Assembly: GCA_910585355.1 (NCBI GenBank)
Contig: CAJUDN010000013.1
Location: 15,035-53,278 of the forward strand
Source of the DNA: an uncultured Lachnospiraceae bacterium
Lineage (GTDB): Bacteria > Bacillota_A > Clostridia > Lachnospirales > Lachnospiraceae
Length of the DNA: 38,244 bases
Direction: 5' to 3'
Shown: one piece after another, positions 33,001 through 38,244 of the stretch
How positions within the stretch are numbered: the first letter of the stretch is position 1
How the letters are laid out: every line of letters starts with the position of its first letter
Made by a program: the position numbers and the translations under genes
Notes under the pieces: model-generated
The model's database searches: none
What the model was told of the DNA's origin: nothing
The model's input: the letters and a program-made list of their open reading frames with translations, nothing else

Positions 33001-33755
33001 AAAAAAAGATCCGAGCAGCTCTGGAAAAAAAGTCAGAGGAGGCCCGTGTGGACGCTCTGACAAGCAGGAGAATCCGGGCAAATGTATATGAAAGAATTGA
33101 GGAGGAAAGAAATATGAAGCATAGAAACTGGAAAAAGACGGTAGTTGCGGCAGCGGCAATCTGTGTATTTGGTACTATTACGGCCGTGGCGATTAAGAAA
33201 CCTGCCTATACCTCGTCCCACTCCAGCCTCAATGAGGTGGTGAGGGATTATGAGGCGGCGAAAAACATGGCGCATGGGTTTGACGCTTCTGTTAAAGCAG
33301 TGGAGGAATTTTCTAACGGATATAAATTCAAGGAGGCAGTTCCCAAATATGAAGCAACTCATGATGAGGAGCACAATACGCTGGAGCAGGGGACCAGCAT
33401 GTCCTTTACCTATGAAAAGCAGGGGATGGAGGATGTGACCCTTTCCGGAGACCGCCTGACCGTTCCCGTCAGCAATCCTGACGCGACGCTGGTTTTAGAT
33501 GACGGAACAGAGCTCAGATATCACAGATTGGCCAACAAGTTTGTGCCGCCGGACTATACGCCCACCGAAGAAGAGCTTAAACTGCAGGAGCAAGGAAAGT
33601 TAAACATCGGATATGGCGCCAGCCAGGTGGAGGAAAAGATTTCTGTCAGCGTAACCTGGGCCCAGGATGGAGTGACTTACTGCCTGTTTTCCTTTAACGG
33701 CAGCCTGACAGCTAAGGAGATGCTTGAGATGGCGAAGGAAGTGGCAGAGAGCTAG
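32982..33755 (+). CDS. Membrane-anchored partner of the ECF sigma factor (putative anti-sigma)
   Basis: 257 residues from ATG 32982 (GGAGG 6 bases upstream), overlapping the sigma gene by 19 bases. Residues 1-50 are a charged, helical cytoplasmic segment able to bind a sigma factor, 53-70 form a single membrane helix (TVVAAAAICVFGTITAVAI), and 75-257 an extracellular domain rich in Glu and Thr. No zinc-binding HxxxCxxC motif is present, so it is not a ZAS-type anti-sigma. The role as anti-sigma rests on position and topology. The outer domain shows a Val-Pro-Asn-Pro-Asp segment and a beta-rich look, but I cannot name a family. A UUCG hairpin follows. Confidence 0.75.
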   Translation: MDDSILEKKIRAALEKKSEEARVDALTSRRIRANVYERIEEERNMKHRNWKKTVVAAAAICVFGTITAVAIKKPAYTSSHSSLNEVVRDYEAAKNMAHGFDASVKAVEEFSNGYKFKEAVPKYEATHDEEHNTLEQGTSMSFTYEKQGMEDVTLSGDRLTVPVSNPDATLVLDDGTELRYHRLANKFVPPDYTPTEEELKLQEQGKLNIGYGASQVEEKISVSVTWAQDGVTYCLFSFNGSLTAKEMLEMAKEVAES

Positions 33756-33786
33756 AAAGCTGATACAGGGAGGATTTTTAACCTTT

Positions 33787-33828
33787 GGAAACGGCGTGGC
33801 TTCGGCCATGCCGTTTCCTATATTTATA
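33787..33828 (+). terminator. Hairpin with UUCG tetraloop
   Basis: GGAAACGGC-g-TGGC, TTCG, GCCA-t-GCCGTTTCC (33787-33818) is a 14-pair stem including one G-U, capped by the very stable UUCG loop. TATATTTATA follows. It ends the sigma/anti-sigma operon. Confidence 0.7.
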
Positions 33829-33876
33829 GGAACGATATTTTTGCAGGCAATGAACCAGGTGATGTGCCTGCCTGTT

Positions 33877-33918
33877 CACTTTGCGGTATATTCGGCCCTC
33901 ATTTGGTCAACGCAGCCC
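33877..33918. repeat. CACTTTGCGG intergenic repeat, copy A
   Basis: These 42 bases match 38199-38240 without gaps at 34 positions, sharing CACTTTGCGGTATATT and GGCCC plus AACG and AGCCC. Both copies are intergenic and follow the end of an operon. Confidence 0.65.
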
Positions 33919-33952
33919 GGACAGCTGTTGTTTCAGCGGCAGATGAAGAGAA

Positions 33953-34825
33953 TCATCCGGCGAAGAATTTTGACTTTATAAAGTCCACAGGCATGTCTTT
34001 TCCGGTCCAGAGACGGAAGGCCTCCGCGCCTTGGTAGAGCAGCATGTAGGAGCCGCCGAAACAGGGGAGCCCCTTTTTTTTCGCCATGGAAAGGAGTCTG
34101 GTTTCTTTGGGATTATATATGATGTCTGAGACAATCAGGCTGTTTGCCAGATAGGAGGCGTCTGGAATAGGGGAGGCCTCTATATCCGGCGCCATTCCTA
34201 TAGAGGTGGCATTGGTTAAAATGAAACTTTCGTCCAGCTCCTTTTTTAAGAGTCGGCGGTCGGAGAAATCGCAGAGCGTAATCCGGCAGGCAGTCCGGGC
34301 CATGAGGTCTTCGGCCGTTTTTTCCGCTCTTTCATAAAAGCGGCTGGAGTTTCTGACAAATACGGATATTTCAGAAACCCCGTCCAGAGCAGCCTGTACA
34401 AGAATGGCTGTGGCGGCGCCTCCAGCCCCCAAAAGAGTCATTTTTTTCCCTATAATATCATATCCGGCATCCTTTACGGACTGCATATAGCCAATACCGT
34501 CGGTGTTGTGTCCGATGAGGGTTCCGTTTTCGTTGACCACAGTGTTGACAGCGCCGATGATTTCAGCAGCCGGGGAAAGCTCATCACAGAGGGATACCAT
34601 CCGGTTTTTATCGGGCATGGTCAGATTAAAGCCTCTGGCTCCCAGGGCCTTTAAGCCCAGAACCGCCGTGGGAAGGGTTTCTTCATTCACATCAAAGGCC
34701 AGATAGCGATAGTCCAGGCCAAGGGCTTCGAAGGAAGCGTTGTGCATCATTGGGGAAATGCTGTGGGAACATGGACTTCCCAGAAGACAGATGAGCCCGG
34801 TGTGTCCAGTAATCGAGTGGTTCAT
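33953..34825 (-). CDS. aroE: Shikimate dehydrogenase
   Basis: NADPH-dependent reduction of 3-dehydroshikimate to shikimate, in aromatic amino acid synthesis. It has 290 residues from ATG 34825 (TTGGAGG 9 bases upstream); an in-frame ATG further upstream has no ribosome site. The substrate pocket shows S22 and S24 in SHSISP, the catalytic K73 in LTMPDKNRM and D109 in NTDGIGY. The dinucleotide motif is LLGAGGAATAIL near residue 131. Residues FVRNSSRF after beta-2 fit NADP binding. The gene is divergent from aroK, with 846 bases containing the hairpin array in between, so two shikimate pathway genes flank that array. Confidence 0.94.
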   Translation of the reverse strand: MNHSITGHTGLICLLGSPCSHSISPMMHNASFEALGLDYRYLAFDVNEETLPTAVLGLKALGARGFNLTMPDKNRMVSLCDELSPAAEIIGAVNTVVNENGTLIGHNTDGIGYMQSVKDAGYDIIGKKMTLLGAGGAATAILVQAALDGVSEISVFVRNSSRFYERAEKTAEDLMARTACRITLCDFSDRRLLKKELDESFILTNATSIGMAPDIEASPIPDASYLANSLIVSDIIYNPKETRLLSMAKKKGLPCFGGSYMLLYQGAEAFRLWTGKDMPVDFIKSKFFAG

Positions 34826-35080
34826 GGATGGATACCTCCAAATTTTTATATAAAGATACGAGTGTGCCGGTGGCATGATATCTGGAGAAACTTTGCAGGA
34901 CAGTGTGCCCGGCTTTATCAGGTATATTCGTCCATCGGCAAGACGAATTTTAGACGGCTAAGCAGCGAACTACGGCTAGAAGGTCTAACACAGCAGATGG
35001 GCGAAAAACAAGAAAGTTTAGCTGAATACAGCACGGACATACGGCTTCTCTGTGATCATTATAACAGCCCGGCAGGAAGA
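34826..35080. other. Non-coding stretch between aroE and the array promoter
   Basis: I see no gene or strong motif here. An open + strand frame (34742-35278) overlaps aroE and the repeat and has no ribosome site or recognisable product. The aroE ribosome site is at its left edge. Confidence 0.4.
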
Positions 35081-35109
35081 TTGCAATGTGAGAAAAATTC
35101 TGGTATAAT
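35081..35109 (+). promoter_or_regulatory. Near-consensus promoter reading into the hairpin array
   Basis: TTGCAA (35081-35086), a 17-base spacer and an extended -10 TGG-TATAAT (35101-35109). It lies 560 bases before aroK and directly in front of the structured repeat block, so it should produce an RNA starting near 35116. Confidence 0.7.
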
Positions 35110-35114
35110 TTCAT

Positions 35115-35194
35115 GTAACAGTTCACGGGGCGGGGAAAAACGGATAAAAACAGGCGTCAAGCTTGCTTGTAAGACTGATTTTATCCGTTTTTCC
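35115..35194 (+). repeat. Leading hairpin of the array
   Basis: GTAACAGTTCA (35115-35125) is followed by a perfect 16-bp stem, GGAAAAACGGATAAAA (35134-35149) with TTTTATCCGTTTTTCC (35179-35194). An ATCGGG/CCCGAT hairpin (about 35197-35213) then joins it to the first CTTCTTG unit. Confidence 0.7.
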
Positions 35195-35215
35195 ACATCG
35201 GGTGAACGCCCGATG

Positions 35216-35442
35216 CTTCTTGTCCGCGATACGCGGGCAAGAAGATGCAGCAAGATACTGGAGTTCTCCTCCTTCTGAATGCTTCTTGTCTGCGATACGC
35301 GGGCAAGAAGATGCAGCAAGATACTGGAGTTCTCCTCCTTCTGAATGCTTCTTGTCTGCGATACGCAGGCAAGAAGATGCAGCAGGATATTGGACTTCTC
35401 CTCCTTCTGAATCCTTCTTGTCCGCGATACGCGGGCAAGAAG
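35216..35442 (+). ncRNA. Tandem hairpin array: four 66-bp units (putative structured RNA)
   Basis: Hairpins start at 35216, 35282, 35348 and 35414, exactly 66 bases apart. Each is 29 bases: CTTCTTGTCCGCG, loop ATA, CGCGGGCAAGAAG, 13 pairs. The tenth pair is C-G, U-G, U-A and C-G in units 1 to 4, so pairing is kept while bases change. Every non-Watson-Crick pair is a G-U on the + strand, which would be an A-C mismatch on the other strand; this points to a + strand RNA. The 37-base spacers share ATGCAGCA-GATA-TGGA-TTCTCCTCCTTCTGAAT and a small GGAG/CTCC hairpin. Whether it is a free RNA or part of the aroK leader is unknown. Confidence 0.65.
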
Positions 35443-35462
35443 ATGCCCCCTCCCGTGATATA

Positions 35463-35616
35463 GTAACAACAGTTCAGCCTTACGAAGATTTTGAGTGAAA
35501 AACGCGTTGAAAACTTGTTTTCATAAGCATTTTTCACTTGGGATCTTCATAAGGCAGACGCCGCATGCTTCTTGTCCGCAGTATGCGGGTAAGAAGATGC
35601 AAGGCTGAACTGTTAC
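35463..35616 (+). repeat. Composite palindrome closing the array, with a fifth CTTCTTG hairpin
   Basis: Outer arms ACAGTTCAGCCTT and AAGGCTGAACTGTTAC (35601-35616) enclose a GAAGAT...ATCTTC hairpin with inner GTGAAAAA/TTTTTCAC and GAAAAC/GTTTTC, and a fifth hairpin (35568-35596). In that hairpin the seventh pair is G-U and the closing pair A-U, again pairing only as + strand RNA. Confidence 0.65.
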
Positions 35617-35671
35617 ATTTTGTTAAAGTAAAGAAAGAAGAGCAACGAAATAGAAAGAAGAGCAAACCAAC

Positions 35672-36205
35672 ATGAAATTAAATGGACATATTTTTCTGAT
35701 CGGATTCATGGGCTGCGGAAAAAGCACAAATGCGGCGAAATTGGCGGAAAAGACCGGAGTCAGGCAGATGGAGATGGACGAGGAGATCGTAAAAGATCAG
35801 CGTATGGCTGTCTCGAAAATTTTTGAGGTATACGGAGAGCCTTGTTTCCGGGACCTGGAGACAAAACTGTTGATAAAACTGCAGGATGAACCGCCTATGG
35901 TGGTATCCTGCGGAGGTGGTCTGGTACTGCGGGAAGAAAATGTACGGCTTATGAAGAAGATGGGAACCATTGTACTTCTGACAGCGAGTCCGCAAACCAT
36001 ATATGAACGGGTGAAGAACAGCACAAAACGCCCGATCCTGAACGGAAACATGAACCTTGCCTATATCACAGAGCTGATGGAAAAACGGCGCTCTTATTAT
36101 GAGCAGGCGGCGGATACGGTGATTTCCACGGATGACAAAACGGCGGAAGCAATTTGCGGGGAGATCCTGGAAAAGGGAATATGGAAACAACAGGGAGATG
36201 TATGA
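35672..36205 (+). CDS. aroK: Shikimate kinase
   Basis: Phosphorylates shikimate at the 3-hydroxyl with ATP, the step after AroE in chorismate synthesis. The 177 residues are the normal size. Walker A GFMGCGKST is at 11-19, the substrate Asp in MEMDEEI is near 35, the substrate Arg in CFRDLE is near 59, and the CGGG motif after beta-3 is near 80 (VVSCGGGLVL). The lid region reads RVKNSTKRPIL near residue 115. The ribosome site GAAAGAAGAG is weak and distant, and the gene follows the hairpin array, so its expression may depend on that transcript. Next to a Rid family gene. Confidence 0.94.
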   Translation: MKLNGHIFLIGFMGCGKSTNAAKLAEKTGVRQMEMDEEIVKDQRMAVSKIFEVYGEPCFRDLETKLLIKLQDEPPMVVSCGGGLVLREENVRLMKKMGTIVLLTASPQTIYERVKNSTKRPILNGNMNLAYITELMEKRRSYYEQAADTVISTDDKTAEAICGEILEKGIWKQQGDV

Positions 36206-36297
36206 AGGAGAGGACAGGCTATGGCTTATGGAAGCGTTACAGGAAACAGGATGCACAGGACAGAAAGCATCTGTGATATAAAAAGGAGGTAATTCAT

Positions 36298-36735
36298 ATG
36301 GGAAAAGAAGCGAATCCGGTTCCACAGGGAAAATATGTGCCGGCGACCAGGTCCGGCAATCTGATTTTTACTGCGGGGATGACGCCGAGAAACAATGGCG
36401 TCCTCATAAGGGAGGGAAAGGTCCGGCTTTCCGATGCCATGGAAGAGTACAGAGAAGCGGTCCGTCAGGCGGCGAAAAATGCGTTGACGGCAGCGAGGAA
36501 TAAGTTAGTGAATGGAGAGCAGATTGCAGGAATTCTTTCTATTACTGTTTATGTAAATGCGGAGACGGGTTTTACCGGGCATTCGAAACTTGCGGATCTT
36601 GCATCGGAATATTTCTGCGAGGAGTTGGGAGATGCAGGTATCGGAAGCCGTGCGGCCGTGGGAGTCGCTTCGCTTCCAGGAAACGCTCCGGTGGAAATTT
36701 CCATTGTGGCGGCAGTAAAAGAAAACAAATCATAG
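36298..36735 (+). CDS. Rid family protein (RidA-like enamine/imine deaminase)
   Basis: Members hydrolyse reactive enamine or imine intermediates from PLP enzymes, protecting other enzymes. It has 145 residues, slightly longer than the 125-130 of RidA. The conserved GNLIFTAGMTPRNNG near residue 20, the late GSRAAVGVASLPGNAPVEI with its substrate-binding Arg (near 119) and the terminal Glu are visible. The sequence resembles the longer Rid subfamilies more than RidA itself, so deaminase activity is probable but not certain. AAAGGAGG precedes the ATG. It lies 92 bases after aroK. A threonine aldolase family PLP enzyme elsewhere in the window could supply such intermediates (inference). Confidence 0.88.
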   Translation: MGKEANPVPQGKYVPATRSGNLIFTAGMTPRNNGVLIREGKVRLSDAMEEYREAVRQAAKNALTAARNKLVNGEQIAGILSITVYVNAETGFTGHSKLADLASEYFCEELGDAGIGSRAAVGVASLPGNAPVEISIVAAVKENKS

Positions 36736-36750
36736 ATGTATGGAAAGCTC

Positions 36751-36777
36751 CCGGGGGATAAAAAGTCTTCCGGGATG
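36751..36777 (+). terminator. Hairpin after the Rid gene
   Basis: CCCGGGGGA pairs with TCTTCCGGG (nine pairs, two of them G-U) around TAAAAAG. There is no T-run, so its strength is doubtful. Confidence 0.45.
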
Positions 36778-36792
36778 CGCTGTGTTTGGGGG

Positions 36793-36821
36793 TTGTGCTT
36801 TTTTTGCTTCGCGAGTACAAT
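36793..36821 (+). promoter_or_regulatory. Possible promoter of capA
   Basis: TTGTGC (36793-36798), a 17-base spacer and TACAAT (36816-36821), directly before the capA ribosome site. The short distance to the start (about 13 bases of leader) makes it moderate only. Confidence 0.35.
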
Positions 36822-36840
36822 GGGGAAGGAGGTATGGTCT

Positions 36841-38157
36841 ATGAGCCAATGGAAGAAACTTTTGGTCGGAATATTGACAGTGACCTTAATCATATTGTCA
36901 GGAGCGGCGTGTGCGGCCCTGTTTATGGGAGGATCAGGAATGCCGGGTCCCGGATATGCCGAAACTTTAGAAAGCCGGGAAGAAGGTGAAACGGCAAGGA
37001 AAACGGAAGCAGCGGGAGAAACAGAAGCGGCGAAGAAAACGGAAGCGGCAGGAGAAACGGAAGTAGCGGGAGAAACAGAAGCGGCGAAGAAAACGAAAGC
37101 GGGAGAAGAAGCGAAAATGCCGAAAGAAGCGAAAACGGCAAAGAAGACAAAAGCTGCAGAGGAAGCGAAAACGGCAAAGAAGTCAAAAGCCGCAGAGAAA
37201 GTAGGAGCAAAAGAAGAGAGAGAAGGTCCACCGGTGAGAATTATACTGGAAACGGAAGCCGTGCGGGAAAATATGGAGGAAGAGGCCCGGAAGGCAAAGG
37301 AAAAAGAGGACTGCATTCTTCTGTTTGCCGGAGATGTGTATCTTTCCGGTCATGTACTAAATGCCTATGATAAGGCGGGAGGAATCCATGGAGTCCTGGA
37401 TGAAGGAATCCGGGAGGAGATTGCGGCTTCCGATATATTTATGGTGAATCAGGAATTTCCCTTTACAGAACGGGGAACGGCGGCCGCCGATAAACAATTC
37501 ACATTTAGGCTTCCGCCGGAACGGATGCAGGTAATGAACGATATGGGAATTGACATTGTAACACTGGCCAATAACCATATTTTGGATTTCGGACCGGAAG
37601 GACTTTTGGACAGTCTGGACGCCCTGGATGAAGCCGGAATTCTCCATGTGGGAGGCGGAAAGGACCTGGAGCAGGCGAAAAGGCCGGAATTTATAGAGGT
37701 TAAGGGGCGGACCATAGGATTTTTAGGAACCTCCAGAGTTTATATGGACGCAGGCTGGGCGGCCGGCCCTGACCATCCTGGCGTATTTTCCACCTATGAT
37801 TCCAGGCAGGCCGTGGAGGCCATAAGGGAGGCGAGAGAGCTTTGCGATTACCTTGTGGTCTATGTGCACTGGGGTGTGGAGAGAGAAACCACGCCAAAGG
37901 AATACCAGAGGGTCATGGGACGGGAATACATTGACGCGGGGGCGGACCTTGTCATCGGAAGCCATCCTCATGTACTCCAGTCCCTGGAATATTATGAGGG
38001 GAAGCCCATTGTATACAGCCTGGGGAATTTTGTGTTCGGAAGCAGCATTCCAAACACAGAGCTTTTTAAAGTGATATTGAAGGAAGAAGGAGCGGAAATT
38101 ACAGAAATTCCCTGTACCTCTTCTGCCGGGTTTACCAGTACTGCCTTGCGGAAATAA
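36841..38157 (+). CDS. CapA family protein with membrane anchor and Ala/Lys/Glu-rich stalk
   Basis: 438 residues from ATG 36841 (AAGGAGG 8 bases upstream); an upstream in-frame ATG at 36736 has no such site. Residues 5-30 form a signal anchor (LLVGILTVTLIILSGAACAALF). Residues 45-135 are low-complexity repeats of Ala, Lys, Glu and Thr, likely an extended stalk through the cell wall. From about 157 on is a CapA/PgsA-type metallophosphatase-like domain: LLFAGDVYLSG, VNQEFPFTERG, TLANNHILDFG, VHWGVE, GSHPHVLQS and YSLGNFVFGS. In capsule producers such proteins act in poly-gamma-glutamate export; no capB or capC is nearby, so that role is unproven. The last codons lie inside a dispersed repeat. 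Confidence 0.9.
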   Translation: MSQWKKLLVGILTVTLIILSGAACAALFMGGSGMPGPGYAETLESREEGETARKTEAAGETEAAKKTEAAGETEVAGETEAAKKTKAGEEAKMPKEAKTAKKTKAAEEAKTAKKSKAAEKVGAKEEREGPPVRIILETEAVRENMEEEARKAKEKEDCILLFAGDVYLSGHVLNAYDKAGGIHGVLDEGIREEIAASDIFMVNQEFPFTERGTAAADKQFTFRLPPERMQVMNDMGIDIVTLANNHILDFGPEGLLDSLDALDEAGILHVGGGKDLEQAKRPEFIEVKGRTIGFLGTSRVYMDAGWAAGPDHPGVFSTYDSRQAVEAIREARELCDYLVVYVHWGVERETTPKEYQRVMGREYIDAGADLVIGSHPHVLQSLEYYEGKPIVYSLGNFVFGSSIPNTELFKVILKEEGAEITEIPCTSSAGFTSTALRK

Positions 38158-38178
38158 CAGTGAAGGAAGTGCCAGATG
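38135..38178. repeat. Dispersed repeat overlapping the end of capA
   Basis: These 44 bases match 11546-11589 at 38 positions. They supply the last seven codons and the TAA of capA, so the repeat extends into the coding region. Confidence 0.65.
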
Positions 38179-38198
38179 TCTGCGTCATCGGCACGCCC

Positions 38199-38240
38199 CA
38201 CTTTGCGGTATATTTGGCCCAAATTCACTTAACGTAGCCC
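38199..38240. repeat. CACTTTGCGG intergenic repeat, copy B
   Basis: Ungapped match to 33877-33918 at 34 of 42 positions. It follows the previous repeat closely and runs to the window edge, so its right boundary is not known. Confidence 0.65.
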
Positions 38241-38244
38241 ACTA

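Noticed and set aside
35216..35442. Regular 66-base spacing considered as a CRISPR array.
   Set aside because: The spacers are nearly identical between units and no cas genes are present, so this is an ordinary tandem repeat of a hairpin.
35163..35498. Open frames on both strands across the 66-bp array, giving 22-residue repeat proteins.
   Set aside because: A 66-base period keeps any frame open by arithmetic. There is no ribosome site, and the sequence is better explained by conserved hairpin pairing.
36198..36293. Two very short frames (27 and 23 codons) between aroK and the Rid gene; the second has AAGGAGAGG upstream.
   Set aside because: Too short, no recognisable family, and the region may be just the leader of the Rid gene.

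Overview
The window looks like a chromosomal segment of a spore-forming, gut-type member of the Lachnospiraceae (Clostridium cluster XIVa). The evidence is a full-length Spo0A, a 450-residue glutamate dehydrogenase and a pyruvate, phosphate dikinase whose lengths and active-site positions match, from memory, the Clostridium symbiosum enzymes, G-rich ribosome binding sites, some TTG starts, and many low-specificity sigma-A promoters. No rRNA, tRNA, CRISPR array or intact transposase gene was seen.

Layout. 1-1.1 kb: the tail of an unknown gene, then methionine aminopeptidase with a SEC-C zinc motif. 1.4-8.4 kb: a branched-chain amino acid operon (ilvB-ilvN-ilvC-ilvD plus a DUF815 AAA ATPase), preceded by a 35-residue Val/Ile/Leu-rich leader peptide and an intrinsic terminator, so it is probably controlled by attenuation. 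8.4-14.6 kb: spo0A with its own promoter and a 0A box, glgA, a DUF212 protein, a large palindromic intergenic element, and ppdK. 14.6-17.8 kb: an accessory patch with a damaged membrane protein gene, an unidentified acidic protein whose natural start is followed by an in-frame TAG, and an overlapping class II Fic enzyme. 17.9-23.2 kb: two multi-pass membrane proteins and a NarL-type two-component system. 23.2-26.1 kb: an SDR oxidoreductase, a DtxR-type iron regulator, a DUF2325 protein with a DtxR-like operator in its promoter, and an unusual regulator transcribed divergently from gdhA. 26.2-32.2 kb: gdhA, a D-2-hydroxyacid dehydrogenase, an M20 amidohydrolase, an HTH gene remnant and a threonine aldolase family enzyme. 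32.4-38.2 kb: an ECF sigma factor with its membrane partner, aroE, a promoter-driven tandem hairpin array, aroK, a Rid protein and a CapA family protein.

The metabolic genes share a theme of amino acid and keto acid traffic: branched-chain synthesis, glutamate interconversion, pyruvate/PEP, shikimate, N-acyl amino acid hydrolysis, threonine cleavage, and enamine/imine clean-up by Rid.

The least explained material is intergenic. A family of modular palindromic repeats recurs through the window: GTAACAGTTC palindromes, GAAGAT hairpins and a 13-bp CTTCTTG hairpin. The clearest case is 35.1-35.6 kb, where a near-consensus promoter reads into four 66-bp tandem units plus a fifth hairpin. Their base changes keep pairing only if the + strand is the RNA. 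Another copy at 20.5-20.8 kb is split at a TA in its loop by a 171-bp MITE-like element. All alignments and folds were done by eye.
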